Origin: an uncultured Lachnospiraceae bacterium
GTDB lineage: Bacteria > Bacillota > Clostridia > Lachnospirales > Lachnospiraceae
DNA: 46,136 nt
Reading direction: 5' to 3'
Assembly: GCA_910585635.1 (NCBI GenBank)
Contig: CAJUFE010000040.1
Location: forward strand, 1 to 46,136
Part shown: in pieces, positions 32,845-41,697 of the stretch
How positions within the stretch are numbered: the stretch's first letter is position 1
Layout: the number at the start of each line of letters is the position of its first letter
Translations under genes and position numbers: made by a program
The notes under the pieces: model-generated
Database searches by the model: none
What the model was told of the DNA's origin: nothing
Seen by the model: only the letters and a program-made list of their open reading frames with translations

Positions 32845-34092
32845 TCACGCATACAGCGGATACCGCTTGCAGATCTGCTCCACCTTCCCCCGGATCTCAT
32901 CGGCCTTAGCTTCGAAGTCTGTGGCGGCCAGCCAGATGCACTCCGCGATCTGGGACATATCCGCCTCCACCAGGCCTCTGGTGGTGACCGCCGGGGTGCC
33001 GATGCGGACGCCGGAGGTGACGAAGGGGCTCCTGGGGTCGTTGGGGACGGTGTTCTTGTTCAGGGTGATGAAGACCTCGTCGCAGCGGTTCTGCAGCTCC
33101 TTGCCGGATACCTCCATGCCCCGTAAGTCTACCAGCATCAGATGGTTGTCCGTACCGCCGGTGAGGATCTTAAAGCCCTGTGCTTCAAGGGCAGCGGCCA
33201 ATGCCTTGGCATTCTCCACCACCTTCTTCTGGTAAGTGATAAACTCCGGCTTTAAGGCCTCGCCGAAGCAGACGGCCTTTCCGGCGATGATGTGCTCTAA
33301 GGGACCGCCCTGGGTGCCTGGGAAGATGGCCTTGTTAAAGTTGAACTTATCCGCCGCCTCTTTATTGGCCAGGATCAGGCCGCCTCTGGGGCCCCGCAGG
33401 GTCTTATGGGTGGTGGTGGTCACCACATCCGCGTAGGGGATGGGGCTGGGATGGACCCCGGCGGCCACCAGGCCCGCGATGTGGGCCATATCCACCATCA
33501 GGTACGCGCCGCACTTATCCGCGATCTGGCGGAAGCGCTTAAAGTCGATCGTCCTGGCATAGGCGCTGGCCCCTGCCACGATCAGCTTCGGCTTGTTCTC
33601 CAAGGCCAGCTTCTCCACCTCATCATAGTCGATGAACCCTTCTGCGTCCACGCCGTAAGGGACGATCTTAAAATATCTGCCGGAGAAGTTCACCGGTGAG
33701 CCGTGGGTCAGATGGCCGCCGCAGTCCAAGCTCATGCCCATGACCGTATCGCCCGGCTCCAGCATGGCGATGAACACCGCCATATTGGCCTGTGCGCCGG
33801 AATGGGGCTGTACATTGGCATAGTCACAGCCAAAGAGCTTCTTCGCCCGCTCGATGGCGATCGTCTCCACCACATCCACGCACTCGCATCCGCCGTAGTA
33901 GCGCTTTCCGGAGTAGCCTTCCGCATATTTATTGGTGAGCACTGTGCCCATGGCCATCATGACCGCCGGGGACACGATGTTCTCCGAAGCGATCAGCTCC
34001 AGATTCCTTCTCTGTCTCGCAGCCTCCGCCCAGATCGCCTCTCCCACCTCTCGGTCATGCTGCGTGATGAACTCCATTACCTGGTCTACCAT
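32845..34092 (-). CDS. glyA: serine hydroxymethyltransferase
   Basis: PLP enzyme converting serine and tetrahydrofolate to glycine and methylene-tetrahydrofolate. The 415-aa product has LIASENIVSPAVM, NKYAEGYSGKRYYGG, NVQPHSGAQANMAV, MSLDCGGHLTHGSPVNFSG, VDMAHIAGLVAAG and the PLP lysine in TTTTHKTLRGPRGG. GAGGTA lies 6 nt before the start. Its own promoter lies upstream and it is separated from argS by 105 nt. Confidence 0.98.
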   Translation of the reverse strand: MVDQVMEFITQHDREVGEAIWAEAARQRRNLELIASENIVSPAVMMAMGTVLTNKYAEGYSGKRYYGGCECVDVVETIAIERAKKLFGCDYANVQPHSGAQANMAVFIAMLEPGDTVMGMSLDCGGHLTHGSPVNFSGRYFKIVPYGVDAEGFIDYDEVEKLALENKPKLIVAGASAYARTIDFKRFRQIADKCGAYLMVDMAHIAGLVAAGVHPSPIPYADVVTTTTHKTLRGPRGGLILANKEAADKFNFNKAIFPGTQGGPLEHIIAGKAVCFGEALKPEFITYQKKVVENAKALAAALEAQGFKILTGGTDNHLMLVDLRGMEVSGKELQNRCDEVFITLNKNTVPNDPRSPFVTSGVRIGTPAVTTRGLVEADMSQIAECIWLAATDFEAKADEIRGKVEQICKRYPLYA

Positions 34093-34139
34093 CGTTCTTA
34101 CCTCGTTTCTTCTTTGTATTTTATGGATGTCTGTCTATC

Positions 34140-34167
34140 ATTTTATCAGATCGCCGGGGATCGTCAA
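34140..34167 (-). promoter_or_regulatory. glyA promoter
   Basis: On the minus strand TTGACG (34167-34162), 16-nt spacer, TAAAAT (34145-34140), about 48 nt before the glyA start. Confidence 0.7.
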
Positions 34168-34197
34168 GCATTACCTGCTGGAACCCATCCCATGCGC

Positions 34198-36117
34198 TCA
34201 CATCCGCTCCGGCGCTTCAAATCCCAGCACGTCTATGCAGGCGTTCAGCACGTCTTTCACCAGACCGATCAGACAGATCCAGCTGGCCTGTCTTCCTTTA
34301 TCCGCTTCCGTTAAGATCTTGGTATCGTGGTAGAAACGGTTAAAGGCATTGGAGAGCTCGTAGATATACTGGCACAGCTTGTGGGGGGCCTTTTCCTCGA
34401 AGGCGGTCTCCATCACCTCATTGTACCGGGCCAGCTTCAGCATCAGGTCCTTCTCGCTGTCGGAAGAGGCCGAAAGGAGCCTTCCTGCCGCCCCTTCGTC
34501 CGGGACCTGCAGACCGCCCGCAGCCTGTTGACCGGTCCGGGCCTGCGGACTGCCCGCGTCCTGGCTCTGCGGTCCGCTCTGGCCATCTGCCGTAAGGGCC
34601 TCATATTTCCCCAGGATCGACCGGATCCGGACGATGGTGTAGAGGATATAAGGGCCGGTGTTCCCCTCAAAGGAGATGAAGCGGTCGATATCAAAGATGT
34701 AGTCCTTGGCCGCCTGGTTGGAGAGGTCGCCGTATTTTAAGGCGGCCAGCCCGACCATCCCTGCGGTCTGCCGGGCTTCCTCCTGGGATACGGTCCGGTT
34801 CTCCATGATCCTCTCATAGACGGCCTTGCTGATATCCTCGATCAGTACCTCCAGCCGCATCACGCCGCCGTCGCGGGTCTTGAAGGGCTTCCCGTCCTTG
34901 CCGTTCATGGTGCCGAAGCCCAGGAAGTCCATGGGCATATCCGGCCGCACGAAGCCGGCCTTTTTCGCCACCCGGAACACCTGGGTAAAATGGAGCTCCT
35001 GCCGCTTATCGGCGATATAGATATAGGCGTCCGGATGGATATCTTTCTCCCTCTCGATAATGGTCCCTAAGTCGGAGGTGGCATAGAGGGCCGCGCCGTC
35101 GGATTTGCGCACGATGCAGGGGGGCAGCTCCTTGGGGTCCTTTTCCTCCGCGATATCCACCACCAGGGCGCCCTGGCTCTCATAGGCCAGCCCTTTATCC
35201 ACCAGCTCCTGGATCAGGCCGGGGATATACTTCTGGACATCGCTCTCACCCTTCCACAGGTCAAAGGTGACCTTTAAGGCCCCATAATTTTTCTCCAGAT
35301 CGGCCTTGGACACCGCCATGATGTGGGCCCAGATCGCCATGAAGGGCGGGTAACCCTCCTGCAGCTTCCGGGTGGCCAGATGGGCTCTCTGGGCAAAGGC
35401 CTTGGAGGTTTCCTCTGCGGTCTGGATCTCCTCCTTACTCATCCCCTGAGCCTGTCCCTCTTTTGCCGTAAATTTCGCTTTCTTGCTGGCGGCCGGGTAG
35501 ATCTCCTCCAGCTGGCTGATGGTGAAGGGCGCCTCCTTGGGGTAGGGGCCGGTATAGCCCTCGTCGAAATAGGGGAGCTGGGGCTGCCTGTCCCGTAGCT
35601 CCTCGATGATCAGCCCCATCTGCAGGCCCCAGTCCCCCAGATGGACATCCCCGATCATCTCATGGCCCAGGGCCCGTCCCATCCGCTTGATGCTCTCTCC
35701 GATAACGGCGGAGCGGAGATGGCCCACATGGAGCGGCTTGGCCACATTAGCCCCGCCATAATCCACGATGATCTTCTTCGGCTCCTTGGTCACCTCCAGG
35801 CCCAGCCGCTCATCGGCCGCCATCTCCTCCAGATACCCCGCCAAAAAGCCGCCGTCCAGCTCCAGGTTGATAAAGCCGGGCATCACGGCGTCGCACATGG
35901 AGAACAGATGGCTCTCCTTCAGCTTTGCCACCACATCGTTCGCGATCTCGATCGGTTTCTTTTTGTATACCTTGGCAGCCGCCATGGCCCCGTTACATTG
36001 GTATTCGCACAGGTCCGGGCGGTTGGACAGGACCGCCTTGGCAAAGCGTTCCTCGTAACCGCATGCAGAAAATGCTCCCCGCAGACCTTCTTCGATCACT
36101 CTTAAGATCTTTTCCAT
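34198..36117 (-). CDS. argS: arginyl-tRNA synthetase
   Basis: Charges tRNA-Arg. The 639-aa class I synthetase has an N-terminal additional domain (about 1-115), the HIGH-type motif AKPLHVGHLRSAVIG (about 130), the catalytic core with GFGTMNGKDGKPFKTRDGG replacing KMSK as in many ArgRS, and the C-terminal anticodon-binding DALR domain (KLARYNEVMETAFEEKAPH, LCQYIYELSNAFNRFYH). Between about residues 506 and 552 lies a Gly/Gln/Ser/Pro-rich segment (DGQSGPQSQDAGSPQARTGQ) that is not expected in the family and appears inserted at the domain junction. No T-box is seen upstream. The upstream neighbour on the same strand is efp. Confidence 0.97.
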   Translation of the reverse strand: MEKILRVIEEGLRGAFSACGYEERFAKAVLSNRPDLCEYQCNGAMAAAKVYKKKPIEIANDVVAKLKESHLFSMCDAVMPGFINLELDGGFLAGYLEEMAADERLGLEVTKEPKKIIVDYGGANVAKPLHVGHLRSAVIGESIKRMGRALGHEMIGDVHLGDWGLQMGLIIEELRDRQPQLPYFDEGYTGPYPKEAPFTISQLEEIYPAASKKAKFTAKEGQAQGMSKEEIQTAEETSKAFAQRAHLATRKLQEGYPPFMAIWAHIMAVSKADLEKNYGALKVTFDLWKGESDVQKYIPGLIQELVDKGLAYESQGALVVDIAEEKDPKELPPCIVRKSDGAALYATSDLGTIIEREKDIHPDAYIYIADKRQELHFTQVFRVAKKAGFVRPDMPMDFLGFGTMNGKDGKPFKTRDGGVMRLEVLIEDISKAVYERIMENRTVSQEEARQTAGMVGLAALKYGDLSNQAAKDYIFDIDRFISFEGNTGPYILYTIVRIRSILGKYEALTADGQSGPQSQDAGSPQARTGQQAAGGLQVPDEGAAGRLLSASSDSEKDLMLKLARYNEVMETAFEEKAPHKLCQYIYELSNAFNRFYHDTKILTEADKGRQASWICLIGLVKDVLNACIDVLGFEAPERM

Positions 36118-36169
36118 CCTATCCCCTTTCTAGAGCAGGCTCATCGCTCGCGGAAATAAAGTAACAAGG

Positions 36170-36196
36170 AGCCTGCGTCCTTAAGACACAGGCTCT
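36170..36196 (-). terminator. hairpin between efp and argS
   Basis: On the minus strand GAGCCTG-T-GTC and GAC-G-CAGGCTC pair around TTAA, followed by a T-rich CTTGTTACTTTATTT. A probable efp terminator, weaker than others in the window. Confidence 0.55.
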
Positions 36197-36255
36197 CAAA
36201 CTCCACACACATCTTGAGCGCTCTCAAAAGCTCTCCTGCGCTCGTCTTTTACCGA

Positions 36256-36813
36256 TCAGGCCCTCCCCAGATACTCGCTGGTCCTGGTGTCGATCTTTAC
36301 CCGGTCGCCGATGTTCACGAACAGGGGGACATTGATCTGCGCACCGGTCTCAACGGTGGCCGGCTTAGAAGCGCCGGTAGCCGTATCGCCCTTAAAGCCC
36401 GGCTCGGTCTCGGTGATCTCCAGCTCCACGAACAGAGGCGGCTCGATGGAGAATACGTTGCCATTATAGGAACATACCTTGACCATCTCATTCTCCTTCA
36501 CGAACTTTAAGGCATCGCCTACCAAGTCGCTGTTCAGCGCGATCTGATCGTAGGTCTCGGTGTTCATGAAATTATACAGGTCGCCGTCCGCATACAGATA
36601 CTGCATGTCCACGCGGTCGATCCTGGCTGGCGGGAACTTCTCTGTGGGGCGGAAGGTGCGCTCCACGACGCCGCCGTTGATCACATTTTTTAATTTGGTG
36701 CGGACGAAGGCTGCGCCCTTGCCCGGTTTTACATGCTGGAACTCCAGGATCTGAACGACCTGGCCGTCGATCTCCAGGGTAACACCGTTTCGAAATTCAC
36801 CTGCTGATATCAT
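36256..36813 (-). CDS. efp: translation elongation factor P
   Basis: Relieves ribosome stalling at polyproline. The 185-aa product has the three EF-P domains: the KOW-like start MISAGEFRNG and QHVKPGKGAAFVRTKLKN, with Lys32 at the tip of the loop that is modified in Bacillus (5-aminopentanol); the OB domain MQYLYADGDLYNFMNTETY; and the C-terminal DTATGASKPATVETG and INVPLFVNIGDRVKIDTRTS. The start at 36813 is preceded by AAAGGAGG at 9 nt; the open frame to 36876 is discounted. Its promoter carries an operator-like palindrome. Confidence 0.98.
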   Translation of the reverse strand: MISAGEFRNGVTLEIDGQVVQILEFQHVKPGKGAAFVRTKLKNVINGGVVERTFRPTEKFPPARIDRVDMQYLYADGDLYNFMNTETYDQIALNSDLVGDALKFVKENEMVKVCSYNGNVFSIEPPLFVELEITETEPGFKGDTATGASKPATVETGAQINVPLFVNIGDRVKIDTRTSEYLGRA

Positions 36814-36886
36814 AAAGATATTCCTCCTTTGATCACAAGAACGCTCCTGCCGTTCATCTCCAGGCCATGCGTTCATCTCATCTCAT

Positions 36887-36909
36887 TATCGTATCTATTC
36901 TATACGATA
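36887..36909. promoter_or_regulatory. operator-like palindrome over the efp -10 region
   Basis: TATCGTAT-N7-ATACGATA, with 8-bp perfect arms, covers the -10 hexamer of the efp promoter. A bound protein would block polymerase. The regulator is unknown. Confidence 0.5.
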
Positions 36910-36925
36910 TCGCCCGCATTTTCAA
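36897..36925 (-). promoter_or_regulatory. efp promoter
   Basis: On the minus strand TTGAAA (36925-36920), 17-nt spacer, TAGAAT (36902-36897). Confidence 0.75.
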
Positions 36926-36959
36926 CACTTTTTTTAGTGTGCTGCCTATTTTTCATCCG

Positions 36960-37733
36960 TCAGCTCCCCAGGCTCTTATGGATCGTCTCCAGGATCTTAT
37001 CCAGCTCTTCCACCTGCAGCTGTCCCGGGGCAGAAGCCTGTCCGGCGCATCCAAAGGTCACGCAGGACCCGAAGATCTCGCCGGACAGACGGCTGATCAC
37101 GCCCTGCCCGGCCATCGCCATGGTGATCGCGGGACGGTCCCCATACTGCTCCTGCATCATCAGGGTGGCGGTCAAGAGCTTCAGCACATCTCTCCGGCTT
37201 TTCGGCATCACGGCCACCTTGGTGATATCCGCGTCCCACTCCTGCATCTTCTGCATGCGCTCGATCATCTCCTCTACCTCCGGCGTCCGGAAGAAATCAT
37301 GGCTGGAGACGATCGCCTTCTTCTCATTCTGGTGGGCTGCCTCCACGATCTGGCCCACCGTCTCTTTTCCTGCCGAAAACTCCGCATCCAGGATATCAGC
37401 CCCCGTGGCAGCCGCCACGGCCTGGTTCAAGGCTATGTATCTTTCTGTGGAAATGTCCGCCTGTCCGCCTTCCTTTTTCGTCCGTATCGTAAAGATGAGG
37501 GGGATCTTCTCCCCCAAGGCTTGCCGGATCTTCTCCAGGGTGGCCAGGACCTTTTCCTGATCGGCCAGCTCCTCATACCAGTCGGCCCGCCACTCCGCCA
37601 GATCGGCGGGCAGGTCCTTAAGCTCCCGGGCCGCCCTTTCGATCCCTTCTGCGGTGGCCGCCACGATCGGCACACAGATCTTCGGCCTGCCCTGACCTAA
37701 GAGCAGACTCCTAACTTTCACTATCGTTGCCAT
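36960..37733 (-). CDS. aroD: type I 3-dehydroquinate dehydratase
   Basis: Third step of the shikimate pathway, by Schiff-base chemistry. The 257-aa product has PKICVPIVAATAEG, LAEWRADWYE, IFTIRTKKEGG, catalytic His145 in SSHDFFRTP and Schiff-base Lys172 in TKVAVMPKS, and the loop GSCVTFGCAGQASAPGQL closing over substrate. AGAAGGAGAG precedes the ATG. Its first 13 nt overlap the end of yqeG, so the two are coupled. It is the last gene of the PfkB-ylmC-nrdR-yqeG-aroD run. Confidence 0.96.
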   Translation of the reverse strand: MATIVKVRSLLLGQGRPKICVPIVAATAEGIERAARELKDLPADLAEWRADWYEELADQEKVLATLEKIRQALGEKIPLIFTIRTKKEGGQADISTERYIALNQAVAAATGADILDAEFSAGKETVGQIVEAAHQNEKKAIVSSHDFFRTPEVEEMIERMQKMQEWDADITKVAVMPKSRRDVLKLLTATLMMQEQYGDRPAITMAMAGQGVISRLSGEIFGSCVTFGCAGQASAPGQLQVEELDKILETIHKSLGS

Positions 37734-38275
37734 CTCTCTCCTTCTCTCTGCACAGTGGCGATCGGCTCCCCGGGATGGCTCTTCTTATAAGCCCACAGGA
37801 CGGGCCTCTCCAGATACCGCTTGAGCACGATCTGGATCTCCTCCCTGGGATCTATAGGGGTCACCAGGATGCTGTAAATCCCGGCCCGGTTCGCTCCCAG
37901 GATGTCGGTGAAGAGCTGATCGCCCACCGCCACCGTATGCCTTCGGTCGGTCCCCATCCGCTCCATAGACTCCTGATAGCCTCTCACACCCGGCTTGCCT
38001 CCCTTGAACACATAGTGAGCGCCCACTGCCTGAGCAAAAGCCTTCACCCTGGGTTCCTTATTATTGGACAACAGGCAGGTCTTAAGGCCCAGCTGACGAA
38101 GGTAGGCGAACAAGGCCACTGCTCTTTCGTCTGCCGGGGCGTCATGGAGAGCCAGGGTATTATCCACGTCGAAGATCAGCCCCTGGATCCCTTTTTCCAC
38201 CATATGCTCATAGGGCAGGCCGTATGCGCTGTCCGCCCATACCTTCGGATAAAAGATCTTGTTCCTTTTGCTCAT
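37721..38275 (-). CDS. yqeG: YqeG family HAD-IIIA phosphatase
   Basis: A 184-aa HAD-superfamily protein of the YqeG/PGP-phosphatase-like group. Motif I is LIFDVDNTLALHD, motif II LLSNNKEPRV, motif III FKGGKPGVRGY, motif IV VAVGDQLFTDILGANRAG. Relatives dephosphorylate phosphatidylglycerophosphate (GEP4-like) or are uncharacterised; in Firmicutes the gene is commonly near shikimate and ribosome-related genes. It starts 2 nt after the nrdR stop and overlaps aroD. Confidence 0.93.
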   Translation of the reverse strand: MSKRNKIFYPKVWADSAYGLPYEHMVEKGIQGLIFDVDNTLALHDAPADERAVALFAYLRQLGLKTCLLSNNKEPRVKAFAQAVGAHYVFKGGKPGVRGYQESMERMGTDRRHTVAVGDQLFTDILGANRAGIYSILVTPIDPREEIQIVLKRYLERPVLWAYKKSHPGEPIATVQREGERWQR

Positions 38276-38276
38276 G

Positions 38277-38741
38277 CTACAGACTCTCCTGGGTCTTTAA
38301 CAGCTTCCCGATCTCCTCGATGAAGGTGTTCACATCCTTGAACTCCCGGTATACCGATGCAAAGCGGACATAGGCGACCTCGTCAAGGGCCTGCAGCTTC
38401 TTCATCACCAGCTCCCCGATCGCCGACGTGGGCACTTCCTTCTCCTCTTTGCTGAACACCTCGTTCTCGATCTCATCGATCATCCCCTCGATCTGCTGCG
38501 GAGATACGGGCCTCTTGTGACAGGAACGGATGATCCCCGCCTCGATCTTAGAACGGTCATAGGTCTCTCTGGATTCATCCTTTTTGATCACCATCAGCGG
38601 CATGGTCTCCAGCTTCTCATAGGTGGTGAACCGCCTGCCGCAGAGCTCGCACTGCCTGCGCCTGCGGATCGAGGTGTTGTCATCTGCCGGCCGGGAATCC
38701 ACGACCTTGGTATCCACTGCATTACAAAATGGGCATTTCAC
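38277..38741 (-). CDS. nrdR: transcriptional repressor NrdR
   Basis: Zinc-ribbon/ATP-cone repressor of ribonucleotide reductase genes that senses dATP/ATP. From a GTG at 38741 the 154-aa product begins (M)KCPFCNAVDTKVVDSRP, with the second zinc pair in QCELCGRRFTTYEKLE, then the ATP-cone (LMVIKKDESRETYDRSKIEA). The GTG start is chosen because GGGAGGGAAC lies just upstream and NrdR proteins always begin M(K/R)CP; the longer ATG frame would add 23 unrelated residues. No reductase gene is in the window. Confidence 0.95.
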   Translation of the reverse strand: MKCPFCNAVDTKVVDSRPADDNTSIRRRRQCELCGRRFTTYEKLETMPLMVIKKDESRETYDRSKIEAGIIRSCHKRPVSPQQIEGMIDEIENEVFSKEEKEVPTSAIGELVMKKLQALDEVAYVRFASVYREFKDVNTFIEEIGKLLKTQESL

Positions 38742-38817
38742 TTTTGTTCCCTCCCAAATACTTGCTCCCTTATTTTTTCCTATTGTACCGTAGGCACTGC
38801 TGTTTTGCAAGTGCGGT

Positions 38818-39075
38818 TCATGGCTTGCACTTTTCAGGCGGCTTTGGCTCGATCTCCACCAGGATGATATCCGGCCCTACCTGCCGGATACACGCAAAGG
38901 GGATGATGTATTCCTTTTCTCGCCCCAAAAAGCCGCAGATCGTAGGGGGTCCAGGTACGATGATCGCCAGGATACAGCCTTTTTCTAAGTCAAAGTCGAT
39001 ATCGCCCACAAAACCTAAGCGACGGCAGTCTTTGATGTTGATCACTTCGCGGCATTTTAAGTCGCATATGCGCAT
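38818..39075 (-). CDS. YlmC/YmxH family sporulation-associated protein
   Basis: An 85-aa PRC-barrel-like protein: MRICDLKCREVINIKDCRRL, GFVGDIDFD, GFLGREKEYIIPF, CIRQVGPDIILVE. The family is conserved in endospore formers and often adjoins nrdR; the exact function is unknown. The start at 39075 follows TTGGGAGGACATCCC. A TTG five codons upstream is inside that ribosome binding site and is rejected. Confidence 0.9.
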   Translation of the reverse strand: MRICDLKCREVINIKDCRRLGFVGDIDFDLEKGCILAIIVPGPPTICGFLGREKEYIIPFACIRQVGPDIILVEIEPKPPEKCKP

Positions 39076-39125
39076 GGGATGTCCTCCCAAGGTCAGATGT
39101 CGGTCTTACCATCAGTTTATGCAGA

Positions 39126-40091
39126 TCATCCTCTGATCAGCGCTTCTACTTCTGCCGGCTCAGGCATCACCCGGAGAGCACCCTTCCTGGTCGTGATCAG
39201 GGAGGCGGCCCCGTTCGCAAAGGAGAGCATCTCTTTCAGCTTCGCCTCGTCCAGACCGTCCAGGCCATATTTTAAGACAAAGTGGAGACAGCTCCCGCCA
39301 AAGGTATCGCCAGCTCCTGTGGTCTCGATGGTGTCCTCCTGGAGGTAGGGGGCCTGCTCTATGCGAAGGCCCTTATAGTATGCCCGGCTCCCCTCCTTGC
39401 CGAGGGACAGCAAGATCAACGGGATATGATAGGTGTCCTGGAGGACCTTGATGGCCTCATCGTAATCCTTCTTGCCGGTGAACCACAAGATCTCATTGTC
39501 CGAGATCTTCAGCACATCACACTGGCGCAGGCCGTAGTCCACCTGCTCCTTGGCCAGGTCCAGGGAGGACCACAGAGGGGGGCGCAGGTTGGGGTCAAAG
39601 GAGATGACCGCGCCGTTTTCCTTGGCCAGAGCGATCGCCTTTTTCGTAGCCTGCCGTACGTCTGCATGGGTCATGGACAGGGTGCCGAAGTGGAAGATGT
39701 AGCACTGCTCTAACAGGTCTTCCTTCAGCTCCTCTTCCCTTAACATCATGTCCGCGCCAGGGTTCCGGTAGAAGGAAAAGTCCCGGTCGCCGTCGGCAAA
39801 GGTCTGGACAAAGGCCAGGGTGGTGCGCACATCCGGGTCCATCTGCATCCCGCTGGTGTCGATCCCCACCTCGTCTAAGACGCCCTTCAGCTTCTTTCCG
39901 AAGATATCCACGCCGACCTTGCCCATAAAAGCGGTCTTATGCCCCAGCTTGTTCAGCATCGCCAGCACATTGCAGGGGGCTCCCCCAGGATTCGCCTCGT
40001 AGACTGTGTTCCCCTGGCTGCTGGTCCCGTTCTCCGTAAAATCGATCAGTAGCTCCCCGAGGGCTACCACGTCAAATCTCTTCTCGCTCAT
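39126..40091 (-). CDS. PfkB family carbohydrate kinase (fructokinase-like)
   Basis: A 321-aa ribokinase-fold sugar kinase. Seen: ALGELLIDF with ENPGG-type EANPGGAPCNVLAML, the KVGVDIFGKKL and NPGADMML substrate loop, and the anion-hole/catalytic TTGAGDTFGGSCL with the base Asp. The NPGGAPCN form and overall pattern fit bacterial fructokinases (ScrK-like), but no sugar transporter or hydrolase is adjacent, so the sugar is inferred. It is first in a minus-strand run with ylmC (50 nt), nrdR, yqeG and aroD. Confidence 0.92.
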   Translation of the reverse strand: MSEKRFDVVALGELLIDFTENGTSSQGNTVYEANPGGAPCNVLAMLNKLGHKTAFMGKVGVDIFGKKLKGVLDEVGIDTSGMQMDPDVRTTLAFVQTFADGDRDFSFYRNPGADMMLREEELKEDLLEQCYIFHFGTLSMTHADVRQATKKAIALAKENGAVISFDPNLRPPLWSSLDLAKEQVDYGLRQCDVLKISDNEILWFTGKKDYDEAIKVLQDTYHIPLILLSLGKEGSRAYYKGLRIEQAPYLQEDTIETTGAGDTFGGSCLHFVLKYGLDGLDEAKLKEMLSFANGAASLITTRKGALRVMPEPAEVEALIRG

Positions 40092-40249
40092 CGCTCATCC
40101 TCCTCTTCATCGATCTGCGGTCCTTTAGACCGGATACCTATATGATACAAAAAATGTCCGTCTACGTCAACTGGCACGGCCCCCTGAGCCAGCCTGCGAA
40201 GGCCGCCGTTGTGGTGAAGGGCATGGCCGTGAGCCCTTGCTCCCGCCCC

Positions 40250-41653
40250 TTAGCTGCACAGCTCCACGATCGCCAGCGCAAAGATCTTCGCCGACACCAG
40301 CAGCTCATCGATCACCGCAAATTCATCGGCTCCGTGCATCTTATTATCCGTCTCCGGCATCGCCGCGCCGAAGGCCACGCCGTTCTTTAAGCTGTGGACA
40401 TAGGTCCCGCCGCCCATGGACTGGCACTCGCCCTTGCGGCCGGTGTAGTGCTCATAGGCTTCCAGCAGGGTCTTCACAAAGGCTGATCCGCCGTCCACAT
40501 GGTGGGGCGGCGTCATGGACTCCGTCAGCAGGGTGAAGCCCTTAGCCTCCATGTTCTTTTTGACCACCGCCAGGGTGTTCTCCTCGTTGGAGCAGATCGG
40601 GCAGCGGCTGTCAAAGGTCCCATCTACAGACTCGCTGTCCACCTTAAGGAGACTGAAGGCTAAGGTCAGAGGGCCGGAGATCTCATCGGCCATCTTGATC
40701 CCAAGCTTTTCGCCGCAGGTATCGCCGTGGGGGATCAGCTCCAGAAGGTCCGTCAGCGCCTGGATCTGGCCACAGGGGGCGAAGGGCATCTTGACCAGCA
40801 GCGACAGGAGGCCGGTCAATGCGTTCACACCCTCCTCGGGGGTTGAGGCATGGGCGCCCTTCCCCACCGCCGTGATGCGGATCTTCCCCGCCTCTGCCGC
40901 CACTTCAAAGGCCACACCGGTCTCTTTTTCGATCTGGTCGGCCGATGCCCTGATCGCGTCCTTTTCCAGCCCCTCCACCAGGGCCTTTGCCTTGCCCGGG
41001 ACCACATTGGCCTTGATCCCTGCATCCAGGGATACTAATCTGGGCAGGGCGGCACAAGGCGCAAAGTTCTTGGTAAAATGGGCCTCCAGCCGCCCCTTTT
41101 CCACGTTCACCACCGGGAACGCGCCATCCGGGGAAAAGGTCATGGGCGCTTCCGGTTCCACATCGTAGTAGTGGGCGATATCCGAGCTGCCGCACTCCTC
41201 ATCGGTCCCGAAGATCAGGCGGCAGTTCTTCGTCACGGGCAGGCCCAGCTCTTTGACCGCCCGCATGGCATACAGGGCTGCCACGGCAGGCCCCTTATCG
41301 TCGGCCGTCCCTCTCCCATAGAGCTTTCCGTCCTTCTCCACCGGCTCAAAGGGTTCTGTGACGGTCCAGCCCTCCCCTGCCGGCACCACATCTAGATGCG
41401 CCAGGATATCCAGGGTCCTCTCCCCGTCATTCAAGTCTGCTGTCCCCACAAAATTGTCATAATTGGTAACCGAGAAGCCATAGCCCTCTGCCATGGCAAG
41501 GGCTTTCGTCAATGCCAGGAAAGGTCCTTCGCCAAATGGCTTCCCCTCCTTATAGGTCATCTTCTCGCTGTTGATCCGGCACAGGGTACAGATATCATCC
41601 AGCATCTCCTGGCGGTGGGCGTCGATATACGCCTCGATCTTTTTCTTGATCAT
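40250..41653 (-). CDS. pepV: M20 family dipeptidase PepV
   Basis: Zinc-dependent dipeptidase/aminopeptidase of the cytosol. The 467-aa product has the metal ligands in LDILAHLDVVPAGEGW, YGRGTADDKGPAVAAL and FGTDEECGSSD, the lid domain, and the late MGGGTYVHSLKNGVAFGAAM. The ATG at 41653 follows AAGGAGGAGG; the longer frame to 41683 is discounted. Upstream is a long 21-22 bp minisatellite separating it from prfC. Confidence 0.93.
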   Translation of the reverse strand: MIKKKIEAYIDAHRQEMLDDICTLCRINSEKMTYKEGKPFGEGPFLALTKALAMAEGYGFSVTNYDNFVGTADLNDGERTLDILAHLDVVPAGEGWTVTEPFEPVEKDGKLYGRGTADDKGPAVAALYAMRAVKELGLPVTKNCRLIFGTDEECGSSDIAHYYDVEPEAPMTFSPDGAFPVVNVEKGRLEAHFTKNFAPCAALPRLVSLDAGIKANVVPGKAKALVEGLEKDAIRASADQIEKETGVAFEVAAEAGKIRITAVGKGAHASTPEEGVNALTGLLSLLVKMPFAPCGQIQALTDLLELIPHGDTCGEKLGIKMADEISGPLTLAFSLLKVDSESVDGTFDSRCPICSNEENTLAVVKKNMEAKGFTLLTESMTPPHHVDGGSAFVKTLLEAYEHYTGRKGECQSMGGGTYVHSLKNGVAFGAAMPETDNKMHGADEFAVIDELLVSAKIFALAIVELCS

Positions 41654-41697
41654 ATATGGCCTCCTCCTTCTTATCGTCTCCATACAGTCTTCTTATT

